This document shows positions 15,858-24,738 of a stretch of 64,000 nucleotides of DNA, piece by piece. The notes below the pieces were generated by a model. The model was not told where the DNA came from, ran no database searches, and saw nothing but the letters and a program-made list of their open reading frames with translations. The stretch comes from Lacipirellulaceae bacterium (GTDB taxonomy: Bacteria > Planctomycetota > Planctomycetia > Pirellulales > Lacipirellulaceae), in assembly GCA_040218535.1 (NCBI GenBank), contig JAVJRG010000005.1, positions 1,612,001-1,676,000 on the forward strand, in the 5' to 3' direction. A program made the translations under genes and the position numbers. Numbering within the stretch: position 1 is the first letter of the stretch; every line of letters starts with the position of its first letter.

Positions 15858-18691
15858 TCCTCCGCTGGGTTCTCCGGAAGTTGGGGCTCCGGCGGTGGTG
15901 GTGCGATGGTTTTTCCGTCCTCACCAGCCACTTGTGGCTTAGCCGCATCGGGCTTAGCCGCGAGCGGTTTCGCTACCGGCGGCTCTTTCATAATGAGTTC
16001 GAAGTGTCCCGTGAGTGACTCTTCAGTGAGGCAGGCGTCCCCACTCGCCCCGCCAAACCAAGAGAGCAGTGGCAGCTCGAAATCTTCGGGCATTCGCGTG
16101 AGCAAAAAACGATTCTCCGTCGGCACAGCCGAAGAAGCCCAGACAGCGATGCCATCGGCGGGCTCGTAGAGTTGATAGTCTCCGCCGAGAGCACAAACGA
16201 ACGAGCCATCCATGAGTTGCTCGGCGACTTGCTGGCATTCGTCACGGGATACATTGAGCTGATTTCCTACGGTGTTCATCAAGCGGCTTGCCGCGACGCT
16301 CGTTTCGCGAGCTCGCCCGTACCCAAAGCTGCTGATCAGATCGGCCAACCCCGTGCTTGTCAGGTCCTGAACCTCAAACCTGAACTGGGCCGCTCGCTCC
16401 GCGGGTACCCGCGTTAGTTGCGGCACGACGGCGTTGGCGATCTCCGGCTTGAAAGTCAGCAATAAGTAGTCGTCGCGGCCCGCCAGCCACATCGCATTCT
16501 CAAGTTCGACCGCTTCCCCGGCAACTCGCGGTCGTTCACCAGTAAACAGCGCGAGCAATCCGGGCTTGGGCCACGCGCCGAGGTAGCCCCTGACCAAGTC
16601 AGCCGGCCTTCCGGCAGACTTTGCGGCACCTTCTCGAATGATCAACGGCGAAGAGAAATCTTGCACACCCCCAAACAGATGATGCAGTTCGGCATCTCCG
16701 CCGAGTAGTGGTAGAGCGGCCTCGAGTACAAGCTCGAAGTGCGCAAGATCGTTGGCCGCGGGGGTGATCTTGTGATCGCTCGGTGGGCCAAGCCAGTCAG
16801 AAACCTTGCCAAGTTTCAAACCTTCCCGCGGTTCGACAAGGATTTCAGCCACGAGTTGCTCAGCCACTTGTGTTTCGCGTTCTGTCTCGGGGTCCTTCTC
16901 AACGATCGGATTCCGCTGGATCGCGATCGAGACAGGCCGCATCGTGCCGACTTCTTGTAAGAATCTTTCAGAGAAGCGTCGATAGTCTCGTGCTTCCTCT
17001 TTGGTGACCTGTTCAACCTCTGTGTCGGCAATCGGCAGGAATAGCCCGGGTCGCCCACGCCTTGTGTCGACGCCTCCCAGGTCGTCGCAAATGAGTTCTG
17101 CCCCATCCACGCAAACGCTGAATCCCTCGGGCAGATAATTCTCTGCAATCAGCTCTGGTAAGGTTGTCGCTTGAGAACCCTCAGCCGCGGCCATGAGCCT
17201 TGCGATGGTAACCAGCTTTAAGCGTCGCGAAGAACTCAGCCGACGCTGGCTTTCGATCCACACTTTTGGTGAGCAGAGGGTCTGAAAGAAACGGTTGCCA
17301 AGGTGGACGAAGACAGCATCGTTACGTTCAACAGGGTAGGTGGAGCGAGCTAGTTGGAAAGCGGGATCCGTTGCAAGTGGCTGTTTCCCTGCGCTAGCAG
17401 CTAGGAAACGCTCAGCTAATGATCGGGAATTCGTGACAAGGTGAAATTCGCCGCTCTGTAAATAATATGATCGAACTTCTCCTGCGGGGGTCGAGATCAA
17501 CGAAGCGTTTTTGCCCTCCGCTAATTCGATCTCGCTCTCTTCGGCCTTATTCTCTCCTTCGAGGAACTTCTGGAGAGCTTCGCGTCGTTGCGCGGTCAGG
17601 TCGCGTGACAGAAGGAAGTTGTTCTTTGCCTGAAACACGATCCCCACCGCGGCGCCGTCGTTGGTGTAAGGATCGAAACCGATGATCGCCACGTCGTTGA
17701 TCACTTGCGGTCCGATAATCTTTGCGAGAGCCGATTCGCGAAGCGACAGTTGCTGCTCCAACCGCTTTGACGCGGCGCGGTTGATTCCCCTCCGGAGAAT
17801 CATGTTCTTCAGATCGCCCTCCCACTTCCGGTTGAGATCGCGGAACCAAAGATAGTTCTTAAAGGTCCCGAACCGGATGTAAAAGCATTCGGCGGGGACA
17901 TGCTTAGCCATTTCCTCAACGGTAACTTCACCTGGAACTTCGCCCTGCAGATCGACCTTAGGCTCAGGCCAAGGCATTGATGGTGGAAGAGCAACGAGTT
18001 CGCTCTCTTGGTTCACATTGGTCTTGGCAGCCAGAAGTTTTTGATCAAGGTCGAGACGATAAGCCTCCGTGGCGAACACCTCATCCCAGATCGTTTGCTT
18101 GGTTTGCTCCCAAGGAAGCCATGTCCGCCTAGGAGTCGGCAGTTGTTTGCCAAGTCGCCTTGCGAGCGTCGGAGCGGTGAAGTTTTCCACTACGGGTGGA
18201 AATTCAGGATCTTGCCGTAGGTCGCGCCAGCGATTGGAGTACTCTTCCCACCAGTCGTCCAGAAGTCGGCGATGCATGCGATCGTCAGTGACAGGTTGCA
18301 CCGTGATCCGCTGTCGCGTCGGCGAGTACACCTCCAGGTCGAGCGGTGCATCGCCTCGGAAAAGAAAGTACAGCGTCACGGCGGCTGGAGTGTCGATTTC
18401 GAGAATTCTCCGCAGAAGGCGACGAACTGGTGCAATTTTGAGAGCCGGATAGAGAATCCGTCCGTCGGCTGACTCGACGGTGAAGCGTTCGTCGCTTAGA
18501 GGAATCGACGGTTCTCCTCGATCAACAGCCACGGTCACACGCCCCACGCCGAAGCTCTGCCCGCCTGCCTGGGCACTGAGATAAGCTTCTACACGCGGCG
18601 CCGACATGCAGTCGGTGACGATTGAAAGACTGAGAAGCAAACAGCCAGCGAAGCTAACTGCGAGACCTCTGATTGATGGAAGTGCAAACAT
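15854..18691 (-). CDS. Large exported planctomycete protein of unknown function
   Basis: About 945 residues. The ATG at 18691 begins a signal sequence (MFALPSIRGLAVSFAGCLLL), whereas the frame stays open to 18829 without one. The mature chain has no motif I recognise. It alternates beta-rich stretches (YFLFRGDAPLDLEVYSPTRQ) with helical segments and ends in a Pro/Ala/Lys-rich tail (EPPVAKPLAAKPDAAKPQ). Recurrent phrases on scoring a field (VNDVAIIGFDPYTNDGAAVG, DDYLLLTFKPEIANAVVP) hint at repeated domains. Probably periplasmic or surface-attached. Coupled to the DUF309 gene by a 4-base overlap. Confidence 0.7.
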   Translation of the reverse strand: MFALPSIRGLAVSFAGCLLLSLSIVTDCMSAPRVEAYLSAQAGGQSFGVGRVTVAVDRGEPSIPLSDERFTVESADGRILYPALKIAPVRRLLRRILEIDTPAAVTLYFLFRGDAPLDLEVYSPTRQRITVQPVTDDRMHRRLLDDWWEEYSNRWRDLRQDPEFPPVVENFTAPTLARRLGKQLPTPRRTWLPWEQTKQTIWDEVFATEAYRLDLDQKLLAAKTNVNQESELVALPPSMPWPEPKVDLQGEVPGEVTVEEMAKHVPAECFYIRFGTFKNYLWFRDLNRKWEGDLKNMILRRGINRAASKRLEQQLSLRESALAKIIGPQVINDVAIIGFDPYTNDGAAVGIVFQAKNNFLLSRDLTAQRREALQKFLEGENKAEESEIELAEGKNASLISTPAGEVRSYYLQSGEFHLVTNSRSLAERFLAASAGKQPLATDPAFQLARSTYPVERNDAVFVHLGNRFFQTLCSPKVWIESQRRLSSSRRLKLVTIARLMAAAEGSQATTLPELIAENYLPEGFSVCVDGAELICDDLGGVDTRRGRPGLFLPIADTEVEQVTKEEARDYRRFSERFLQEVGTMRPVSIAIQRNPIVEKDPETERETQVAEQLVAEILVEPREGLKLGKVSDWLGPPSDHKITPAANDLAHFELVLEAALPLLGGDAELHHLFGGVQDFSSPLIIREGAAKSAGRPADLVRGYLGAWPKPGLLALFTGERPRVAGEAVELENAMWLAGRDDYLLLTFKPEIANAVVPQLTRVPAERAAQFRFEVQDLTSTGLADLISSFGYGRARETSVAASRLMNTVGNQLNVSRDECQQVAEQLMDGSFVCALGGDYQLYEPADGIAVWASSAVPTENRFLLTRMPEDFELPLLSWFGGASGDACLTEESLTGHFELIMKEPPVAKPLAAKPDAAKPQVAGEDGKTIAPPPPEPQLPENPAEE

Positions 18692-18895
18692 ACTTGATCG
18701 GAAAAACTTGCTATAATGCGAGCGGAACATTCCCCCTGCCGAGGCGAGCCGCTGCCGAGAGGACACCATCCATGCTACCGGCTCACCCTCAGCCCTGACA
18801 GGTATTTTGGCAAGATTCAGCACACTCAAGCGAAGCTTTATTGAGTGAATGCCGCGTGCTTGCCTCCAGAGAAGACCTTCTGGCAGAATTTGAAC

Positions 18896-19216
18896 ATGCT
18901 ACTCCCCCAATTCTCGCTCAAGACAATTCTTGCCTTGGTGCCCGTTGCGGCACTTTTGGCACTGGCTGTGGCTAGTGCCGCTGGCGGAGGGGTTTGGGGC
19001 GTTGCGGTCACCATGGGTTCGGTGTGCCTGCTGGTTTGTCTTGCTAGCTATGTGCTGTTCTTTTTACTTTGCACGGGCTTGTCTTCGCTGGTTGGAAGTG
19101 AAGAAGTTGTCGCTCGCACGAGCCGTGGCGGCGTCATTCGCGAGTCCGCTTCCTCAGACAAACTTGGCGAAGAGGCGGTTTCAAGTGCATCACTTTCCGA
19201 GAGCGAGAATCGTTAA
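18896..19216 (+). CDS. Small membrane protein heading an ABC cluster
   Basis: 106-residue protein with two membrane segments (TILALVPVAALLALAVASAA and VTMGSVCLLVCLASYVLFFL) and a short charged C-terminal tail. The N-terminal MLLPQFSLKTILALV resembles the FSLRTLL start common in planctomycete membrane proteins. The ATG at 18896 is chosen over an in-frame GTG at 18845 because it begins that motif. Its stop shares one base with the start of the next gene (TAATG), tying it to the four-gene ABC cluster. Function unknown. Confidence 0.65.
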   Translation: MLLPQFSLKTILALVPVAALLALAVASAAGGGVWGVAVTMGSVCLLVCLASYVLFFLLCTGLSSLVGSEEVVARTSRGGVIRESASSDKLGEEAVSSASLSESENR

Positions 19217-21348
19217 TGCCCCGGAAGTCTCGCTTTTTCTCTTCGCTCATCTTGGTGCTGGTGGCGGCGCTGTTCTCGTCGGAGCCGACGCGGGGCCAAG
19301 GCATTAAGTACACCAAGCCGCTGCCTCCCCGTCCGGGTACGAAAGCAGCAGCCAAACCGCAACCGACAATCACGGTCTCAGCAGACTGCCAGCGAAATTA
19401 CGGCTATTGCCCCGTGCAGATTGATTATCAAACGCCCGCTCCCACCGTGGCTGAGCAGGAAGTCACGGTGCAAGTTTCCTTTCGAGGTCGTCGCGGTCGG
19501 ACGGTGGTGCAAAGCGAAAAGACCTTCGTCATGCCCAGCGGCTCCACGCGGGCGACCTCCGAAGTGCTGGTCCCCAAGTACACTGCTTGGCACTTCGTGA
19601 ATTGGGAGGTTTGGATAGACGGTCGCCGAGAGGAGTCGCTATGTGCCACCGAGAATTACTTCTCTGTCAACGTTGGCCGAAACCAAGGTGGCCCTGTGCT
19701 TCTCTTGGTCAGTGAAAACACACGGTCCTCATCCAGCTACTTTCAACAGAGACACTTCGACTATGCCGGTGCCAGCCCAGTTGGCATTTCCTTCAAGCAG
19801 CTTCCTCGGCAGTGGTTAGGACTCACTGGATACGGAGTTGTCGTGTTTGATAGCGCCAGTTTCGACAAGTTTCGGGATCGACATCCGGAAAGATTCGAGT
19901 CTTTGATGAACTGGGTACGCGCTGGTGGCAATCTTTGGATTTTTCACTGTGGGGAATACTGGTCCGGGTGGGACCTTCCGGAATATCTCCAAGGTGACGC
20001 TTCAGAAACAGAGGTTCAGACGCGAAGGATCGATCCCGAGAAACTCGGTTGGCATACGGTCAAGATTAATAATCAGCAAGAAGAAGAGCTTCACGGTCTT
20101 GTTGAACTGAGCGATGCTGATCGGCGCTTCGCCGAACCTACCGTGAAAAGCGTCAAACAAGCCTTTCAAGATTTTAACGCGCAGACGTCGAAACGCATTT
20201 TCTGGGCACGCTCCCATGGTTTAGGTACGGTCACTGCTTTTCTTCCCACGAATCGTCCCCGCGATGCGGTGGCGGCAGCGTGGAGTTCCTTGATCTCGCG
20301 TCGTGCGATCTGGCAGCTTCGTCATGGGAATGCTCCGGGCTCGCCTAATTATGAGTTCAATAACTTCTTGATCCCCGGCGTGGGCCTCGCACCCGTCACA
20401 CAATTTCAGTTGCTCATCACGCTTTTCGTCCTGGCGATTGGGCCACTGAATTACTGGCTACTAAAGCGAGCGAAGAAGTTGCCCTGGCTGCTGGTTACAA
20501 CGCCCGTCTCTGCGGGACTCTTGACGCTATTTTTATTCGGGTACGGATTGCTCGCCGATGGTACCGGCGTCAGAGTGCGTGCTCGCAGTGTGACGTCGCT
20601 GGATCAGGCAGCAGGCGAAGCCGCCAGTTGGGCTCGGCTTTCCTACTACGCGGGCATCGCGCCGCCGGGCGGTCTTACCGTGCCTTGTGACACGGCTCTT
20701 TATCCGATTAATGCCATGATGACGAGCGCTTCCAACCGCTATTGGCAACGGCCTGTCGTCAACCATGAGATGCAATGGTCTGGGGATGAGCAGAAACTCA
20801 CCGACGGCTGGCTCGCTTCACGCTCGCCGACTCAATATTTAAGCGTTACTTCCCGTGCAACAACGCGTCGGCTCAATTTCGTTGAGTCGGCAGACGGGCT
20901 AACGGTGACGAATAATCTCGGGGCGGATGTCCTCTCTCTGGCGGTAGAAGATCTGCAGGGCGAGAGCTACGGGTGCGATCGACTGGCAGCCGGTGAGTCT
21001 CTTACTCTCGAGAAAACGAACCGTCGAGAACAAGCAACCCAGTTGCGGAAGCTGGTTCTCGACAACGAGCCAATCTTCCCGCCTGGCGGGGAGATCACCC
21101 AGCGTTACCGCAATGATCGACTTGAGCGGATCTCAGACAGCTTGCTAGAGGCAGAAATTAGTGCAGCGATTTCTCCGCTGATCGATGGTCTCGGTCGTGG
21201 TCGCTATGTCGCGATCACGTCTCGTGGATTGGAAGTCGAAATCGGAGTTGAGGACGCCGAGGAGGAGTCGAGTTTTCATGTGCTAAAAGGACGGTACGCA
21301 ATCGCGAGCAAATCTGAAGCAGACGGAACGGCGGAGGATCAACCATGA
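19216..21348 (+). CDS. Exported/membrane protein with GATase1-like domain, ABC-cluster partner
   Basis: 710 residues. It has a signal peptide (residues 1-28) and a beta-rich domain (about 50-150). A Rossmann-like segment resembling glutamine-amidotransferase/ThuA-type folds follows (about 155-260: GPVLLLVSENTRSSSSYF, YGVVVFDSASFDKF, MNWVRAGGNLWIFHCGE). Two membrane helices lie near residues 395-445 (FQLLITLFVLAIGPLNYWLL and VSAGLLTLFLFGYGLLAD), then a soluble C-terminal domain. Similar layouts occur in proteins encoded next to gliding/cell-envelope ABC transporters. It overlaps both neighbours by 1 and 4 bases, so it belongs to the ABC operon. I cannot name the family with certainty. Confidence 0.7.
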   Translation: MPRKSRFFSSLILVLVAALFSSEPTRGQGIKYTKPLPPRPGTKAAAKPQPTITVSADCQRNYGYCPVQIDYQTPAPTVAEQEVTVQVSFRGRRGRTVVQSEKTFVMPSGSTRATSEVLVPKYTAWHFVNWEVWIDGRREESLCATENYFSVNVGRNQGGPVLLLVSENTRSSSSYFQQRHFDYAGASPVGISFKQLPRQWLGLTGYGVVVFDSASFDKFRDRHPERFESLMNWVRAGGNLWIFHCGEYWSGWDLPEYLQGDASETEVQTRRIDPEKLGWHTVKINNQQEEELHGLVELSDADRRFAEPTVKSVKQAFQDFNAQTSKRIFWARSHGLGTVTAFLPTNRPRDAVAAAWSSLISRRAIWQLRHGNAPGSPNYEFNNFLIPGVGLAPVTQFQLLITLFVLAIGPLNYWLLKRAKKLPWLLVTTPVSAGLLTLFLFGYGLLADGTGVRVRARSVTSLDQAAGEAASWARLSYYAGIAPPGGLTVPCDTALYPINAMMTSASNRYWQRPVVNHEMQWSGDEQKLTDGWLASRSPTQYLSVTSRATTRRLNFVESADGLTVTNNLGADVLSLAVEDLQGESYGCDRLAAGESLTLEKTNRREQATQLRKLVLDNEPIFPPGGEITQRYRNDRLERISDSLLEAEISAAISPLIDGLGRGRYVAITSRGLEVEIGVEDAEEESSFHVLKGRYAIASKSEADGTAEDQP

Positions 21349-22298
21349 CGACCAATGCCCCGCGTCGACCATTGATTGAAGTCTCCGGTTTGCATCGTTA
21401 CTTCGGCAAAACCAAAGCCGTGCAGGATATGTCTTTCAAGGTTTTTCCGGGGGAGGTCTTCGGTTACATCGGACCCAACGGTGCCGGGAAAACGACCAGC
21501 ATGCGAATCCTCGCCACGCTTGATGAGCCTACCTATGGCGATGCGTTCGTGGACGGATTCTCGGTCGTCGACGACCCTGATCGAGTGCGGCGCCGACTCG
21601 GGTTCATGCCTGACTACTTCGGCGCGTATCAAAACGTCAACGTCTACGAGTACCTCGACTTTTTCGCCCGTGCCTATGGGCTGCAAGCAAAAGAGCGGAC
21701 GAACGCTATTGACTACGTGATGGACTTTACGCAGCTCGACAAACTGGCGGAGAAGCCGATCGATGGGCTTTCCAAAGGAATGAAGCAACGGCTTTGTTTG
21801 GGCCGCACCATGATTCACGATCCGGCAGTTCTGATTCTCGATGAACCAGCAGCCGGTCTCGATCCGCGGGCACGCATCGAATTGCGTGAAATGATTGCAC
21901 TATTGGCCAAGGACGGCAAAGCGGTGCTGATTAGCTCCCACATTCTCACCGAGCTGGCTGAAATTTGTGATCGGGTAGGAATCATTGAACAAGGCAAGCT
22001 GCTCGCCGTCGGTTCCGTTGATGAAATCAGCGGTCGGGCAGAAACGGTTAGCAAAGTTCATGTGCGGGTGCTGGAAGATCGGGAGCGTCTGCTTAACTGG
22101 CTACAAGCACGCGACGACATTGCCGATATCGTGCAGAAAGATCAGGGAATCGCGTTCACTCATGAGGGCGGCCCACCAAAGCAGGCCTCGCTGTTGAAGG
22201 AGATTGTCGACGCGGGTTTTCCTGTGATTGATTTCTCTTCAAAGACCAAGAGCTTGGAGGATGTGTTCCTGCATGTCACGGAGGGCCGCGTGCAATGA
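21345..22298 (+). CDS. ABC transporter ATP-binding protein
   Basis: 317-residue ATPase of the ABC-2/CcmA type. It has Walker [18 protein letters not shown] near residue 45, signature DGLSKGMKQRLCLGRTMIHD, and Walker B AVLILDEPAAGLDPRARIEL, followed by the switch His in LISSHILTELAEICD. The last 80 residues form the extra C-terminal domain common in drug/polysaccharide-type exporters. It overlaps the previous gene and the permease gene by 4 bases each (ATGA), so subunits are made together. The substrate is unknown. Confidence 0.9.
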   Translation: MTTNAPRRPLIEVSGLHRYFGKTKAVQDMSFKVFPGEVFGYIGPNGAGKTTSMRILATLDEPTYGDAFVDGFSVVDDPDRVRRRLGFMPDYFGAYQNVNVYEYLDFFARAYGLQAKERTNAIDYVMDFTQLDKLAEKPIDGLSKGMKQRLCLGRTMIHDPAVLILDEPAAGLDPRARIELREMIALLAKDGKAVLISSHILTELAEICDRVGIIEQGKLLAVGSVDEISGRAETVSKVHVRVLEDRERLLNWLQARDDIADIVQKDQGIAFTHEGGPPKQASLLKEIVDAGFPVIDFSSKTKSLEDVFLHVTEGRVQ

Positions 22299-23983
22299 GT
22301 GCTGTGACTTCTGAGGCGACCACCGAGACTGAGAGCACCACAAAATCGGCAAGTGGTTGGCGTGCTTGGCTTGAAGCCGCTGAACGAAAGTTGGTAGGGC
22401 TGCTCGAATGGGCCAACCCTATTCTCGTGAAAGAAACGAGACAGGCACTCAAGAGCAAACAGTTCCTGCTGACGTTTGCTGTGGTATTGATCGCCTGCTG
22501 GATCGTCACGTTTGCGGGTCGCGCGATGATCGGCCCGCAGATTTTTTATATCGCCTCGGGGCAAGAGATGTTGGTCGCTTACTATGCGATCCTCGCTTTT
22601 CCGTTAGCGGTGATCGTGCCGTTTACTGCTTTTCGATCGCTTTCTTCGGAAAAGGAAGACAACACTTACGACCTGCTTTCAATCACGACGCTCTCTTCGC
22701 TTCAGGTGATTACGGGTAAATTGGGCAGCGCGATCGTCCAGATTCTTATCTATTTTTCAGCGGTCAGTCCGTGTATCGCCTTTACGTTCTTGCTTCGCGG
22801 CGTGGATAGTCTCTCGGTCGCGACGTTGCTGGCAGTGACGCTGCTTGGCTCGGTCGGTTTATCGATGGTCGGACTGTTGGCTGGCACACTAGCATCGGTC
22901 CGGTACACCCAGATGCTTGTCTCCGTGGGGCTGATTCTTGGGCTCGCTGGAATTTTCTTCGGCTCTGTGGGTGGCGCTAGTGAACTGCTTGATGAGAGCA
23001 GCCGCTTCATTCGGGATAAAGAGTTCTGGTTGGTCCTTGCCGGGCTGCTAACACTTTTTGTCACGACGTTTGGTTTGCTCCACTCGGCGGCGGCTGCACA
23101 GATTTCTTTCCCGAGCGAAAATCGTTCGACACGTCTGCGACTGTGGATGCTTCTGCAGCAGGTTTGCCTCGCCGGGTGGATGACAGTACCTCCGATGCTG
23201 TACCCGAATCAACCCGAAGCTCTCATGGTCATGGTGGTTGCTTGCGGAGGCCTCAGCCTCGCGTACTGGTATCTGATGGGAACTTTGATGACGGGAGAAT
23301 GGCCGCATCTCTCACGCAGAGTACAGCGGTCGCTTCCTAGCAGTCTGGCGGGGCGATCCCTATTCTCTTGGTTCAATCCTGGCCCCGCTTCAGGTTACTT
23401 GTTCGCCATCGCCAATTCCGGAGCGATTGTCCTGCTGGGTTGTGCTGTGTTGCTTCTCTACTCGCAACCGACGACTGGAGTTGCAACAAGGGAGAACGCG
23501 ATTCTTTTTCTTGTCCTGGGTTGGTGCTACCTGATCGCCTATTTGGGAATTGGTCGCCTACTGATTGGGCTGATGCGAAGGATTACGTACGTGCCGCTTG
23601 TAGCAGCCTTTTTGCTGCACGTTATTTTGCTGCTGGCTGGTGTCGGTACTCCTGCAATTATCCACGAGATGTCCGAGCAGTTCCGAGGCAGTGGCTACTC
23701 GTTGCTGTTGGTAACGAACCCCTTTTGGACCCTCGGCGAACTCATGGAGGGCGGACTCACAGGGTATGTTCATATGCTGGTCATCATCCTTCCTGCCGCT
23801 GCGGTGGTTGCGTTCCTGCTGAATCTTCGCTCCGTTTGTGCTGAGTTGGCCCGACACCGCATCGCAGCTCCTGAAAGAGTGACTGAGGACGAGGAGGAAT
23901 TGCATCCCGTCGCTGAGCTGGGACCAAGCAATCCTTGGGAGGCTGAGGCGGCATTGGAAAGCTCCGCGACCTCAGAGAACTAA
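22295..23983 (+). CDS. ABC-2 type transporter permease
   Basis: 562-residue membrane partner of the ATPase just upstream. About a dozen hydrophobic segments are visible, the first after ANPILVKETRQALKSKQFLL, a phrase typical of ABC-2 permeases that contact the ATPase. FRSLSSEKEDNTYDLLSITT marks the conserved cytoplasmic loop seen in NosY/GldF-like permeases. The acidic C-terminal tail is cytoplasmic. It is the last gene of the cluster; a palindromic element lies 72 bp downstream. Confidence 0.85.
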   Translation: MSAVTSEATTETESTTKSASGWRAWLEAAERKLVGLLEWANPILVKETRQALKSKQFLLTFAVVLIACWIVTFAGRAMIGPQIFYIASGQEMLVAYYAILAFPLAVIVPFTAFRSLSSEKEDNTYDLLSITTLSSLQVITGKLGSAIVQILIYFSAVSPCIAFTFLLRGVDSLSVATLLAVTLLGSVGLSMVGLLAGTLASVRYTQMLVSVGLILGLAGIFFGSVGGASELLDESSRFIRDKEFWLVLAGLLTLFVTTFGLLHSAAAAQISFPSENRSTRLRLWMLLQQVCLAGWMTVPPMLYPNQPEALMVMVVACGGLSLAYWYLMGTLMTGEWPHLSRRVQRSLPSSLAGRSLFSWFNPGPASGYLFAIANSGAIVLLGCAVLLLYSQPTTGVATRENAILFLVLGWCYLIAYLGIGRLLIGLMRRITYVPLVAAFLLHVILLLAGVGTPAIIHEMSEQFRGSGYSLLLVTNPFWTLGELMEGGLTGYVHMLVIILPAAAVVAFLLNLRSVCAELARHRIAAPERVTEDEEELHPVAELGPSNPWEAEAALESSATSEN

Positions 23984-24055
23984 ACTGCCACCGACTATAG
24001 CTGGTGGGTTTGAATATTCGTAACCTGCGGTCTGACGCCCTTCACTCACGAACAT

Positions 24056-24261
24056 AATAGCCCCGGGATTTATCCCGGGGTTCTAAGTTTACCAGAACAT
24101 CGGTCGAGCAAGAGGCGTTACAGAAAGGCGGGGCATAGCCGAGACCGAAATTAGCCGCGGACTATTTCGACCTCAGCAACGCTCCGTGGGCCAAAAACCC
24201 TAAAGATTCGGTAGAAAACCAACAAACCATCCGTTCCCCTGGTATAAATCCCAGGGCTATT
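24056..24261. repeat. Inverted palindrome pair (family D) in the 23984-24336 intergenic gap
   Basis: Two inverted copies of AATAGCCCnGGGATTTATnCC at 24056-24080 and 24236-24261 bound about 155 bp. The left copy is itself a near-perfect palindrome, CCCCGGGATTTATCCCGGGG. The gap between the ABC permease gene and the GGCT gene (353 bp) holds nothing else that I can support apart from a CAGGAGAG ribosome-binding site just before 24337. Confidence 0.65.
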
Positions 24262-24336
24262 AAAACCTGAAGGTTCGCTTGAAGGCGAGGGTTCTAAACC
24301 CATCGTTGAATCAACGAGCTCAGGAGAGCTGGCCAA

Positions 24337-24732
24337 ATGAATCTGTTCGCCTACGGAACGCTTATCTTCGAGGACATTTGGCAGCAAGTGGTTGGGCGTG
24401 CCGTGAAAAACGGTCCGGCTGAGCTTCAGGGATACGAAGTGAAACGCGTCGTTGATGATCTTTACCCGGTGATTCAACCAGCACCTGCGGAACGAGCAAG
24501 CGGAGTCATTTACTTTGATCTTACGACGACCGACCTCGCCAGACTCGATCAGTACGAATCGCACTTCTACGAGCGGATCGAAGTTCACCCCGTGAACGAG
24601 AAGAATGAAAGAATCACCTGCCAAACCTATGTGCTGTCCGAGTCCTACAGCTCGCTGGCCTCGGAGGATACTTGGACCGTCCAATGGTTCGCCGATCACG
24701 CAAAGGCTGAATACATGAAGCGACTGAGCTAA
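24337..24732 (+). CDS. Gamma-glutamylcyclotransferase-fold (AIG2-like) protein
   Basis: 131-residue protein of the GGCT/AIG2 family. The N-terminal FAYGTLIFEDIW provides the substrate loop; ASGVIYFDLTTTDLARLDQY and ESHFYERIEVHP carry the conserved region, with the catalytic-type Glu in YESHFYER. Family members open gamma-glutamyl dipeptides or amines to release 5-oxoproline, a possible metabolic link to the 5-oxoprolinase at 8178-12020. CAGGAGAG at 24321 precedes the ATG. It converges with the HDOD gene, 6 bp apart. Confidence 0.85.
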   Translation: MNLFAYGTLIFEDIWQQVVGRAVKNGPAELQGYEVKRVVDDLYPVIQPAPAERASGVIYFDLTTTDLARLDQYESHFYERIEVHPVNEKNERITCQTYVLSESYSSLASEDTWTVQWFADHAKAEYMKRLS

Positions 24733-24738
24733 AGAGAG

